From the NCBI GenBank assembly GCA_947371775.1, contig CANBQX010000024.1, forward strand, positions 1 to 18,265: DNA of 18,265 nt, read 5' to 3'. The notes beneath the pieces are model-generated. The model was given only the letters and a program-made list of their open reading frames with translations, ran no database searches and was not told where the DNA came from. Each line of letters opens with the position of its first letter. The first letter of the stretch is position 1. The position numbers and the translations under genes were made by a program. This document shows positions 7,496-14,956 of this stretch, piece after piece. Source of the DNA: Comamonadaceae bacterium. Its GTDB lineage: Bacteria > Pseudomonadota > Gammaproteobacteria > Burkholderiales > Burkholderiaceae_C.

Positions 7496-9595
7496 TTAGT
7501 TAAATGTTTTGCCTTCTGCGGCCAGCTTGGCCAACAGGGGGGCGGGCTTCCAGAACTCGGCGTCGTCGCGCGGGTTCTGGGCAAAACGGTGCATGGCTTG
7601 GACCACGTTGAAGAGACCCATCTCGTCGGCGTACAACATGGGGCCACCGCGGTGGGGAGGGAAGCCGTAGCCAAAGATGTAGCAAATGTCGATGTCGCTG
7701 GCCTTGTTGGCAATGCCCTCTTCCAGGATGTGCGCGCCTTCGTTGACGAGTGCGAACACCAGGCGCTGCACGATTTCATCGTCGCTGATCTTGCGCGGTG
7801 TAATGCCTTGGCTGGCACGGTAGTCTTCAATCATCTTGACGACGTCGGCGTTGGGAATGGCATCGCGTTTGCCGGGCTTGTAGTCGTACCAGCCAGCGCC
7901 GGTCTTTTGACCAAATCGGCCTTTTTCGCACAGCAAGTCTGCGGTCTTGCTGTATTTCATGTTGGCGCGCTCGGTGGCGCGGCGTTTGCGGATCGCCCAG
8001 CCGATGTCGTTACCAGCCAAGTCGCCCATGCGGAACGGGCCCATGGCCATGCCGAACTTCTCCATCGCCTTGTCAACCTGCTCTGGCGTGCAGCCTTCGT
8101 CCAGCAAGAAGCCACCTTGGCGGCCGTATTGCTCAATCATGCGGTTGCCGATAAAGCCATCGCACACGCCAGACACCACGGCAGTTTTACGAATTTTTTT
8201 GGCGACAGCCATGACGGTGGCCATGACGTCTTTGGCGGTTTTTTCACCGCGCACGACTTCGAGCAGTTTCATCACGTTGGCGGGGCTGAAGAAGTGCAAG
8301 CCCACCACGTCTTGCGGACGCTTGGTGAACGAGGCAATTTTGTTCAGGTCCAGCGTGGAGGTGTTGGAAGCCAAAATAGCGCCCGGCTTCATCACACGGT
8401 CGAGCTCTTTGAACACGGCTTCTTTCACACCGATTTCTTCAAACACCGCTTCAATCACCATGTCGGTGCCCGACAGATCGTCGTAGCTCAGGGTGGTGGA
8501 CAACAGCGCCATGCGCTCGTCGTACTTGGCTTGCTTGAGCTTGCCTTTTTTGACCTGCGCTTCGTAGTTGCCACGGATGGTGGCCAGGCCACGGTCCAGG
8601 GCTTCTTGCTTCATTTCCAGCATCTTGACGGGCACACCGGCATTCAAGAAGTTCATGGCTATGCCGCCGCCCATGGTGCCGGCACCAATGATGGCGACGC
8701 TGTTGATCGCGCGCAGCGGGGTGTCGGAGGGCACATCAGGAATCTTGGAGGCGGCACGTTCGCCCAGGAACAGGTGGCGCAGTGCGCGGCTCTCGGAGGT
8801 CCACATCAGCTTGATAAAGATCTCGCGCTCTTTGGCCATGCCGGCATCGAAACGGCCCTTGGTTGCTGCTTCAACAGCGTCCACGCATTGCAAAGGAGCG
8901 GGGAAATTCTTGGCCACCGCGCCCACCATGTTGCGCACGAACTGGAAGTACGCGTCACCCAGCGGGTGCTTGCAGGGCAGGTCTCGCACCAAAGGCAGCG
9001 GGCGCGTCGCAGCCACGGAGCGGGCAAAAGCCAAGGCCTCGTCGGCCAGAGACGCAGGCGATGCAGCGACCTTGTCGAACAGTTTTTGGCCGGGCAACAT
9101 GGCCAGCATTTCGGCCTTGATGGACTCGCCGCTGACGATCATATTGAGCGCGGGCTCGACACCCAGGGCGCGTGGCAAACGCTGCGTGCCACCGGCACCG
9201 GGAACCAATCCGAGCTTGACTTCAGGCAACGCAATGCTGGTGCCGGGGGCAACGACACGGTAGTGGCAACCGAGTGCCAGCTCCAAACCGCCGCCCATGG
9301 CCACGGTGTGGATGGCAGCCACCACCGGCTTGGTCGATTTTTCGAGCAAGGTGATCACGCTGTTGAGGTTGGGTTCCTGCATCGCTTTGGGAGAACCAAA
9401 CTCGCGGATGTCCGCGCCACCGGAGAAGGCCTTGCCCGCACCAGTGATCACGATGGAGGTGACCGCCGCGTCGGCAAGCGCTTGTTCCATGCCATGGGCA
9501 ATCCCCTGGCGGGTGGATAAACCGAGGCCGTTGACCGGCGGGTTGTCGAGGGTAATAACGGCAACATCGCCGTGAACCTGGTAGTGGGCAGTCAT
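7496..9595 (-). CDS. Bifunctional enoyl-CoA hydratase / 3-hydroxyacyl-CoA dehydrogenase (FadB/FadJ type)
   Basis: Multifunctional beta-oxidation enzyme, 699 aa. It hydrates trans-2-enoyl-CoA to 3-hydroxyacyl-CoA and oxidises that to 3-ketoacyl-CoA with NAD+. Seen: an N-terminal crotonase domain (about 1-190) with the oxyanion segment SGGADIREFG (58-67) and the catalytic glutamates Glu105 (GGGLELALG) and Glu125 (PEVKLGLVPGAGG). A linker follows, then the NAD-binding domain with VAIIGAGTMGGGIA (300-313), SNTSTLDL (410-417), and the catalytic His434 and Glu446 (HFFSPANVMKLLEVVRG). Two C-terminal dehydrogenase domains span about 475-690. The start ATG at 9595 has AAGGA eight bases upstream; the frame is open to 9874 but would overlap livF. 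It is the first gene of the catabolic run and has a promoter-like region with a palindrome upstream. FadJ- and FadB-type forms cannot be told apart with certainty. Confidence 0.95.
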   Translation of the reverse strand: MTAHYQVHGDVAVITLDNPPVNGLGLSTRQGIAHGMEQALADAAVTSIVITGAGKAFSGGADIREFGSPKAMQEPNLNSVITLLEKSTKPVVAAIHTVAMGGGLELALGCHYRVVAPGTSIALPEVKLGLVPGAGGTQRLPRALGVEPALNMIVSGESIKAEMLAMLPGQKLFDKVAASPASLADEALAFARSVAATRPLPLVRDLPCKHPLGDAYFQFVRNMVGAVAKNFPAPLQCVDAVEAATKGRFDAGMAKEREIFIKLMWTSESRALRHLFLGERAASKIPDVPSDTPLRAINSVAIIGAGTMGGGIAMNFLNAGVPVKMLEMKQEALDRGLATIRGNYEAQVKKGKLKQAKYDERMALLSTTLSYDDLSGTDMVIEAVFEEIGVKEAVFKELDRVMKPGAILASNTSTLDLNKIASFTKRPQDVVGLHFFSPANVMKLLEVVRGEKTAKDVMATVMAVAKKIRKTAVVSGVCDGFIGNRMIEQYGRQGGFLLDEGCTPEQVDKAMEKFGMAMGPFRMGDLAGNDIGWAIRKRRATERANMKYSKTADLLCEKGRFGQKTGAGWYDYKPGKRDAIPNADVVKMIEDYRASQGITPRKISDDEIVQRLVFALVNEGAHILEEGIANKASDIDICYIFGYGFPPHRGGPMLYADEMGLFNVVQAMHRFAQNPRDDAEFWKPAPLLAKLAAEGKTFN

Positions 9596-9646
9596 GCGGG
9601 CTATCCTTGAAGTGAATGAACGAAATGAAAGGCGGGGAAACAGAGA

Positions 9647-9680
9647 ATTATCAAAATAGAACGATCGTTCTTTTTTGCAA
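9647..9680 (-). promoter_or_regulatory. Candidate promoter of the beta-oxidation operon
   Basis: Upstream of the fused hydratase/dehydrogenase gene the minus strand reads TTGCAA (9675-9680), a 16-base spacer, then TATTTT (9653-9658). These could serve as -35 and -10 elements. A GATAAT at 9647-9652 is an alternative -10 with no good -35. This is the only AT-rich stretch between livF and this gene, and the start codon lies about 50-60 bases downstream. Assignment is by eye; neither hexamer is perfect. Confidence 0.45.
9658..9671. promoter_or_regulatory. Perfect 14-bp palindrome, probable TetR-family operator
   Basis: AGAACGATCGTTCT is a perfect palindrome. Beyond one mismatch on each side it continues as C-A4 against T4-G (9652-9656 pairing with 9673-9677), so the whole dyad spans about 26 bp. 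Its form, GAACG-AT-CGTTC, resembles operators of TetR-family repressors, several of which control fatty-acid or acyl-CoA catabolism in proteobacteria. It sits between the candidate -35 and -10 elements, where a bound repressor would block RNA polymerase. No regulator gene is in the window, so the partner is unknown. Confidence 0.65.
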
Positions 9681-9720
9681 ATTGTAGGGGCTTTCTGTTC
9701 GGCAGGCCACCGATTTGTCA

Positions 9721-9735
9721 CGGCAGGGACTGCCG
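9721..9735 (-). terminator. Weak hairpin after livF
   Basis: A 6-bp perfect stem, CGGCAG / CTGCCG, with a three-base loop lies two bases beyond the livF stop codon. No T tract follows on the minus strand, so it is not a convincing Rho-independent terminator. It may stabilise the 3' end of the transporter mRNA or simply be chance in GC-rich DNA. Confidence 0.25.
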
Positions 9736-9737
9736 CT

Positions 9738-10433
9738 TTAGACCTCCAGCCACTCCTTGCGCACCGCACTGTCGGCACGCAGCGCCTGGGGGCTGCCCTC
9801 AAACACAATGCTGCCGTGCCCCATGACCAGGCAACGGTCGGAAATCTCCATCGCAATCGTGAGTTTTTGCTCAATCAGGAGCACCGACAGGCCACGCGCG
9901 CGCAACGCCTGGAGGTAACTCGCTACCAGTTCCACGATCTTGGGCGCCAGGCCTTCGGTTGGCTCGTCGATGATGATCAGGTCCGGGTCGCCCATCAGGG
10001 TGCGGCACAAGGTCAGCATTTGCTGCTCGCCGCCAGAGAGCACACCAGCCTCGGTGTGTTCGCGTTCTTTGAGACGGGGAAAGATCTGGTACATGTCCTC
10101 GAAGGACCAGCGCGGCTTTTTATTTGCACGCTTTTGGCCCAGCAAGAGGTTTTGGTACACCGTGAGCTTGGGGAAGATGTCGCGGTTTTCCGGCACATAA
10201 CCCACGCCCAAATTGGCGATTTCATAGGACTTGCGGCCCTGGATCTGCTTGCCGTTCCACAAAACGGAGCCTTGGCTTTCCACCATGCCCATGATGGCTT
10301 TGGCGGTGGTCGAGCGGCCCGAGCCATTGCGGCCCAGCAAGGCCACAATTTCACCCTCGCCGACCTGCAGATTGACGCCATGCAGCACATGGCTTTTGCC
10401 GTAAAAGGCTTGTAAATCAGTAACTTGCAGCAT
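9738..10433 (-). CDS. livF: ABC transporter ATPase LivF (variant Walker A)
   Basis: One of the two ATPase subunits of a branched-chain amino acid/amide (HAAT) type importer, 231 aa, on the cytoplasmic face of the LivH/LivM pair. Seen: Walker A GRNGSGRST (34-42), in which the normally invariant Lys is Arg40; Q-loop region YQN (93-95); a canonical signature LSGGEQQ (132-138); Walker B LIIIDEPTEGLAP (152-164) with Asp156 and Glu157; and IEQ (187-189), with Gln189 where most ABC ATPases have the switch His, a change usual in LivF. The start ATG at 10433 has AAGGA eight bases upstream and comes two bases after the livG stop; a TTG two codons earlier fits less well. It is the last transporter gene. 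The Lys to Arg change is clear in the DNA (CGC codon, 10314-10316). Confidence 0.94.
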   Translation of the reverse strand: MLQVTDLQAFYGKSHVLHGVNLQVGEGEIVALLGRNGSGRSTTAKAIMGMVESQGSVLWNGKQIQGRKSYEIANLGVGYVPENRDIFPKLTVYQNLLLGQKRANKKPRWSFEDMYQIFPRLKEREHTEAGVLSGGEQQMLTLCRTLMGDPDLIIIDEPTEGLAPKIVELVASYLQALRARGLSVLLIEQKLTIAMEISDRCLVMGHGSIVFEGSPQALRADSAVRKEWLEV

Positions 10434-10435
10434 GT

Positions 10436-11251
10436 TCAATGTCCTTGTGCCGATTCACCGGCCTGGGCGTCGGCCACCGAGGAACCCAAATAGGCCTCTT
10501 GCACCCGGGCGCTGGCGCGCACGGCGTCGGGCGTGTCAAAGGCGATCACTTCGCCATAGACCAGCACGGCAATGCGGTCGGCCAGACCGAACACCACGCC
10601 CATGTCGTGTTCCACCGTGAGCAAGGTTTTGCCCTCGGTCACTTGTTTGATGAGGCTGATGAAACGGGTGGTCTCGCTTTTGCTCATGCCGGCCGTGGGT
10701 TCGTCCAACAGAATCACATTGGCACCACCCGCGATGGTGATGCCAACTTCCAACGCGCGCTGCTCGGCGTAGGTCAAGTTGAGTGCAATCACATCGCGCT
10801 TTTTGTCCAAACCGATCATTTCCATCAGCTCCTGGGCACGCGCATTGGCGTCGTCCAAGTCCACCAGAAACTTCAGAAAGGTGTAGCCGTAGCCCAAGCT
10901 CCACAGCACGCTGCAGCGCAGGTTTTCAAACACGCTGAGTTTGGGGAAGATGTTGGTGATCTGAAAACTGCGTGAGAGGCCCAGGCGGTTGATTTCAAAC
11001 GGCTTTTTGCCATTGATCACATGGTTGTTGAGCAGGATGTCACCACTGGTGGGTGCCATGCGCCCGCTGATCAGATTGAACAAGGTCGATTTACCAGCGC
11101 CATTGGGGCCGATGATGGCAACGCGCTCACCCTGACGGACCGCCAGACTGGCGCCCCGGATGATTTCGGTCTTGCCGAAACTCTTGCGAACATCACGCAA
11201 TTCCAGCGCAATCGGCGCCGCATCTGAGGAATAAGGTGCAGTCTGGCTCAT
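10436..11251 (-). CDS. livG: ABC transporter ATPase LivG (variant signature motif)
   Basis: Second ATPase subunit of the same importer, 271 aa against about 255 in E. coli LivG. Seen: canonical Walker A GPNGAGKST (48-56, Lys54), Q-loop SFQITNIFP (95-103), a divergent signature LTYAEQR (159-165) in place of LSGGQ, Walker B VILLDEPTAG (179-188) with Asp183 and Glu184, and the switch His215 (TVEHDMG). LivG proteins commonly have a loose signature such as LAYGQQR; here the remaining glycine is also lost. The start ATG at 11251 has GGAG upstream and overlaps the livM stop by four bases (ATGA); the open frame further upstream lies inside livM. The first 15 residues are a polar extension, and the last 20 are small and polar. 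Confidence 0.94.
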   Translation of the reverse strand: MSQTAPYSSDAAPIALELRDVRKSFGKTEIIRGASLAVRQGERVAIIGPNGAGKSTLFNLISGRMAPTSGDILLNNHVINGKKPFEINRLGLSRSFQITNIFPKLSVFENLRCSVLWSLGYGYTFLKFLVDLDDANARAQELMEMIGLDKKRDVIALNLTYAEQRALEVGITIAGGANVILLDEPTAGMSKSETTRFISLIKQVTEGKTLLTVEHDMGVVFGLADRIAVLVYGEVIAFDTPDAVRASARVQEAYLGSSVADAQAGESAQGH

Positions 11252-12522
11252 GGTGCAGCTCCTGCGGATTGGGATTCTTTTTCGATCATTTCTTGGACAG
11301 CGTCCCATTGGCCGGAAAACCGGCGCTGGGCCAAGGAAAACAGCCAACTACCCAGCAGCAGGGCCGCAAGCAAACCCAGCCAGGTCTGGGCAGCGGCGGT
11401 GTCCAGCGGCAGGCCCATGAAGCTCAGCACAGAGCCCATGGTCGCGTTGAGCTGGCGGTGGTAGATCACCTCGACCAGCGCCGCCACCGCGACCAGCAAC
11501 ACGAGTGAGGCCGCAGCCAACACGCCGTAGGCGGGCAACAAGGAGCGCAGCTTGCCGTGTTTGGCCACGCGCAGGTTCATCATCAGCAAGCTGGCAATGC
11601 CACCTGGCGCAAACATGACCATGACCATGAACACCAGTCCCAGGTACAGCAGCCAGGCTTGCGTGAATTCGCTCAGCAACACCAGGGCCAGCACCATCAA
11701 CACCGCCCCGATGATGGGTCCGAAGAAGAAGGTGGCACCCCCCAAAAAGGTGAACAGCAAATACGCGCCCGAGCGCGCCGCACCGACCACCTCGGCATTG
11801 ACGATCTCAAAGTTGAGCGCGCCCAGACCGCCCGAAATACCGGCAAAGAAGCCTGCAATGATGAAGGCGGTGTAGCGCACACGCTGCGGGTTGTAGCCAA
11901 TGAACTCGACCCGCTCGGGGTTGTCACGCACGGCATTGAGCAGACGACCCAACGGGGTCTGGGTGAACGCGTACATCAGCATCACACACACCAAGGTGTA
12001 GACCGCGATCAGGTAGTACACCTGGATGGCGGGGCCAAAGGTGATTCCCATCACCGGCTGGCCCGACATGCGGTTGCCCGAAATGCCACCTTCACCGCCG
12101 AAGAACTCCGGCACCATGAGCGACATGGCGAACACCAGCTCGGCCAGGCCCAGCGTGATCATGGCAAATGTGGTGCCCGACTTGCGGGTGGTTACATAGC
12201 CAAAGAGCACCGCAAAGCCCATGCCCGCAAAGCCACCGACCACCGGCACCAGCGACACCGCAAGACCGGCGCCCGCGTACATGTTCAGCGCATGAATCGC
12301 CACAAAGGCGCCGAGCCCGGTGTACACCGCATGCCCAAAACTGAGCATTCCGCCTTGGCCCAAGAGCATGTTGTATGACAGGCAGGCAATGATGGCAATG
12401 CCCATTTGGGACAACATGGTCACCGACAAGCCGCTGTTAAAAATTTTGGGGGCCAGCAACATGACTGCTGCGAAAAAGGCCCACATCCAAAGAGACCCGA
12501 TACGGGCGTTCCACTGATTCAT
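11248..12522 (-). CDS. livM: ABC transporter permease LivM with C-terminal membrane extension
   Basis: Inner-membrane permease of the importer, 424 aa. Seen: many hydrophobic spans, the family segment YNMLLGQGGMLSFGHAVY (50-67), the cytoplasmic coupling region RDNPERVEFIGYNPQRVR (199-216), and AGISGGLGAL (227-236). The usual family end (FAPGGIASLL, 304-313) is followed by about 110 more residues with two further hydrophobic segments (about 332-352 and 381-397) and a charged tail. E. coli LivM is of similar total length, but its extra sequence is at the N-terminus. The start is uncertain: ATG at 12522 has AAGGA eight bases upstream, while ATG at 12531 overlaps the livH stop by four bases but sits too close to that site. 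I chose 12522. The livG start overlaps its stop. Confidence 0.92.
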   Translation of the reverse strand: MNQWNARIGSLWMWAFFAAVMLLAPKIFNSGLSVTMLSQMGIAIIACLSYNMLLGQGGMLSFGHAVYTGLGAFVAIHALNMYAGAGLAVSLVPVVGGFAGMGFAVLFGYVTTRKSGTTFAMITLGLAELVFAMSLMVPEFFGGEGGISGNRMSGQPVMGITFGPAIQVYYLIAVYTLVCVMLMYAFTQTPLGRLLNAVRDNPERVEFIGYNPQRVRYTAFIIAGFFAGISGGLGALNFEIVNAEVVGAARSGAYLLFTFLGGATFFFGPIIGAVLMVLALVLLSEFTQAWLLYLGLVFMVMVMFAPGGIASLLMMNLRVAKHGKLRSLLPAYGVLAAASLVLLVAVAALVEVIYHRQLNATMGSVLSFMGLPLDTAAAQTWLGLLAALLLGSWLFSLAQRRFSGQWDAVQEMIEKESQSAGAAP

Positions 12523-12527
12523 GGTGC

Positions 12528-13562
12528 TCATCCTTCCCTGTTACCCAAAAGACCCTTGGGCCGGAATATCAAAATCAGTACCAGGAACAGGTAGGGCAGT
12601 ATGGGCGCGACTTGAGACAATTTCATGGTGAGCAGCGTGTTGGAGCTCAAGGACGCACCCACCGCAACACCCACCTGCTGCAAAGCACCCAGCAAGGTGT
12701 AGTCGAAAGCTACGGCAAAGGTCTGGATGGTGCCAATCAGCAGCGAGGCCAAAAAGGCACCCGACAAAGAGCCCATGCCACCAACCACCACCACCACAAA
12801 AATGATGGACCCCACCGTGGCCGCCATGGAAGGTTCGGTCAAAAAGGTGCTGCCACCAATGACGCCTGCCAGACCCGCCAGCGCAGCGCCTGCGCCAAAC
12901 ACCATCATCAGCACACGGGGAACGTTATGCCCCAGAGCTTCCACCGCATCGGGGTGGGTGAGTGCTGCCTGAATGACCAGGCCAACGCGGGTGCGCGTCA
13001 GCAAAAGCCAGATCGACACCAGCATGGTGAGTGCCACCAGCACCATGAAGCCACGCGTGGCCGGGAATGGTGAACACACCACCCGCACCGCCGGGTCTGC
13101 AGCACTGCACATCTCCGGGCTTGCTGCGCCCCACACCATGCGCAAACCCGACACAGCATCGTTGATCAGCGTGAAGGCGGGGCCTTGAAGCTCCATGGGC
13201 GGCTTGAATTCGATGGCAATGCGACCCCAGATCAATTGCACCAGCTCCAGCACCACATAGGTCAAGCCGAAGGTGATCAGCAATTCAGGGACATGGCCGA
13301 ACTTGTGGACGCGGCGCAAGCAGTAGCGCTCAAACACCGCACCCAAGGCACCCACCAACAGCGGCGCCACCAGCAGCGCAGGCCAAAAGCCCAACACCTG
13401 CGAGACCGAATACCCCAGGTAGGCACCCAGCATGTAAAAGCTGGCATGCGCGAAATTCAGCACCCCCATCATGCTGAAAATGAGCGTCAGGCCCGAGCTC
13501 AGCATGAACAGCAGCAGCCCGTAGCTGATGCCGTTGAGCGTCGAAATAATAAAAAACTCCAT
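12528..13562 (-). CDS. livH: ABC transporter permease LivH
   Basis: Second inner-membrane permease, 344 aa, longer than the 308 aa of E. coli LivH. Seen: N-terminal STLNGISYGLLLFMLSSGL (7-25), GVLNFAHASFYMLGAY (33-48), which is the typical LivH signature, the coupling segment ALTHPDAVEALGHN (200-213), and GGMGSLSGAFLASLLIG (261-277). An enlarged polar loop between hydrophobic segments (about 133-168) contains Cys152 and Cys163 and explains most of the extra length. By position in the fold it is probably periplasmic, where the cysteines could pair. The start ATG at 13562 has GGAG about eleven bases upstream. It is separated from the binding-protein gene by 91 bases with a terminator-like hairpin, so it is probably expressed at a lower level than the binding protein. 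Confidence 0.94.
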   Translation of the reverse strand: MEFFIISTLNGISYGLLLFMLSSGLTLIFSMMGVLNFAHASFYMLGAYLGYSVSQVLGFWPALLVAPLLVGALGAVFERYCLRRVHKFGHVPELLITFGLTYVVLELVQLIWGRIAIEFKPPMELQGPAFTLINDAVSGLRMVWGAASPEMCSAADPAVRVVCSPFPATRGFMVLVALTMLVSIWLLLTRTRVGLVIQAALTHPDAVEALGHNVPRVLMMVFGAGAALAGLAGVIGGSTFLTEPSMAATVGSIIFVVVVVGGMGSLSGAFLASLLIGTIQTFAVAFDYTLLGALQQVGVAVGASLSSNTLLTMKLSQVAPILPYLFLVLILIFRPKGLLGNREG

Positions 13563-13589
13563 ATGCGGCGCACTCCAAATTCCGGCTGC

Positions 13590-13635
13590 AAAAATACGAA
13601 AGAGCCCGCTGCGGCACCCCGCGCCACGGGCTCTT
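13590..13635 (-). terminator. Terminator/attenuator hairpin between binding protein and livH
   Basis: On the minus strand a 9-bp perfect stem (13600-13608 pairing with 13627-13635, arm AAGAGCCCG) encloses an 18-base loop. Inside it four more pairs are possible (13611-13614 with 13619-13622). Downstream on the minus strand a TTTTT run follows after five bases (13590-13594). It starts 18 bases after the binding-protein stop. Such partial terminators are common after periplasmic binding-protein genes and keep the binding protein in excess over the permease. The gap before the T run makes it weaker than a textbook terminator. Confidence 0.6.
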
Positions 13636-13653
13636 GGCTGAATCGCTTGCGGA

Positions 13654-14889
13654 TTAGCCTGGACGCTTCATCTGGCAGCTGGTCGGCGTGCTAGACACGT
13701 AGTTGGGGTACTCTTTCAAGGGCACCAAAGTCATGCCGGTGTTCTCGGGGCTGTAGGGGTACTTTTTGTCCGCCTTTTGCCACACCGTCATGTACAGCGG
13801 TTGCTGCAGTTGGTGATCGACTTTGCGCATTTCCACTTCGCCGTTGAAGCTCTTCACGGAAATGCCTTCCAGTGCTGCTGCCACTTTGACCGGGTCGGTG
13901 GACTTGGCCTTGGCCATGGCCGCGCCCAGGGTTTCAAAAATACGGATGGTGGAGCCGGTGTAGAAGTCGTCGTTGTACTTGGCCTTGAACTCGTTCATCC
14001 ACTTGTCCATCTGGCCACCCATGTTGTAGTGGCTGTAGGCAATTTGGTACACGCGGCCTGCACCATTGGTACCCAGTGCGGTGGGCGTACCGGTGACGCC
14101 CGCGTAATAAGTGAAGAACTTGCCGGTGTAGCCGTTCTCATTGGCGGCCTTGACCAGCAAAGACAAGTCAGAGCCCCAGTTGCCGGTAATCACCGTGTCA
14201 GCGCCAGCCGCCTTGATCTTGGCGATGTAGGGCGCGAAGTCACGCACCTGGGCCAGCGGGTGCAGGTCCTCACCCACGATCTGGATGTCCGGGCGCTTGC
14301 GGGCCAGGGTTTCCTTGGCGTATTTGGCCACTTGCACACCGTGCGAGTAGTTTTGGCCCAGGATGTAGACCTTTTTGATGTCGGGCTGGTCCACCATGAA
14401 GCTCGACATGGCTTCCATCTTCATGGACGTGTCGGCGTCAAAACGGAAGTGCCAGTAGCTGCACTTGCTGTTCGTCAAATCGGGGTCCACCGCCGAGTCG
14501 TTGAGGTAAATCACTTCTTTGCCGGGGTTGCGCTCGTTGTGCTTGGCCACCGCGTCGCTCAGGGCCAGTGCCACCGAGGAGCCATTGCCCTGGATGATGT
14601 AGCGCGCGCCCTGGTCGATTGCCGCTTTGAGCGCGTTCAGGCTTTCGGTAGGGCTGAGCTTGTTGTCCATCCCGATCACTTCGAACTTGACGCCAGCAGG
14701 GTTGCCCTTGCCGCTGTATTTTTCGGCAAAAAACTGGTAGCCCTTGAGCTGACTCACACCCACGGGGCCGAGCAAGCCGGTCAAGGGATCGATACGAACC
14801 ATCTTGACGGTTTCACCCTGCTGGGCGAAGGCAGCAGCGGCACCCAATACGATCACCGCAGCAGCGGTAAATTTCAACGCAAATGACAT
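13654..14889 (-). CDS. Periplasmic substrate-binding protein of the HAAT/Liv-type ABC importer
   Basis: Extracytoplasmic receptor for the importer, 411 aa, of the LivJ/LivK-like peripla-BP fold. Seen: a clear Sec signal peptide (basic start MSFALKF, hydrophobic core to about residue 20, probable cleavage after AFA at 22), no lipobox cysteine, then IDPLTGLLGPVG (33-44), DNKLSPTESLNALK (75-88), and YIIQGNGSSVALALSDAV (97-114). The mature protein has Cys143 and Cys405, which might form a disulfide. The residues around the predicted ligand site differ from E. coli LivJ, so the ligand need not be a branched-chain amino acid. The start ATG at 14889 has a strong AAGGAG six bases upstream. It is the first transporter gene, preceded by a structured leader and followed by an attenuator. 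Confidence 0.93.
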   Translation of the reverse strand: MSFALKFTAAAVIVLGAAAAFAQQGETVKMVRIDPLTGLLGPVGVSQLKGYQFFAEKYSGKGNPAGVKFEVIGMDNKLSPTESLNALKAAIDQGARYIIQGNGSSVALALSDAVAKHNERNPGKEVIYLNDSAVDPDLTNSKCSYWHFRFDADTSMKMEAMSSFMVDQPDIKKVYILGQNYSHGVQVAKYAKETLARKRPDIQIVGEDLHPLAQVRDFAPYIAKIKAAGADTVITGNWGSDLSLLVKAANENGYTGKFFTYYAGVTGTPTALGTNGAGRVYQIAYSHYNMGGQMDKWMNEFKAKYNDDFYTGSTIRIFETLGAAMAKAKSTDPVKVAAALEGISVKSFNGEVEMRKVDHQLQQPLYMTVWQKADKKYPYSPENTGMTLVPLKEYPNYVSSTPTSCQMKRPG

Positions 14890-14910
14890 GGAAAACTCCT
14901 TGATTGGTAC

Positions 14911-14954
14911 AACCCGCAGGCTACAAGACAAAGCAGTCCTCGGTAGTGCGGGTT
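14911..14954 (-). promoter_or_regulatory. Long stem-loop in the leader of the binding-protein gene
   Basis: The minus-strand RNA can fold into an extended hairpin. An 8-bp outer stem AACCCGCA/UGCGGGUU (14947-14954 with 14911-14918) is followed, across a CC bulge, by CUAC/GUAG (14943-14946 with 14921-14924), then AGGAC/GUCUU (14936-14940 with 14925-14929, one G-U pair), closing a six-base loop. It ends 21 bases before the start codon, leaving the AAGGAG site free. It could protect the mRNA 5' end or act in control; it matches no riboswitch class that I recognise. Confidence 0.6.
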
Positions 14955-14956
14955 CA

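Noticed and set aside
6299..9520. 1073-codon open frame on the plus strand opposite the thiolase and hydratase/dehydrogenase genes
   Set aside because: It is antisense to two clearly real genes with intact catalytic motifs; its His/Gly/Gln-rich translation has no recognisable domain. Long antisense frames are common in GC-rich DNA.
12781..12800. Trinucleotide run of CCA units in livH, and a similar CAC run in the ligase gene near 15222, as phase-variable repeats
   Set aside because: They encode valine stretches within normal protein segments, are short, and being multiples of three would not shift the frame.
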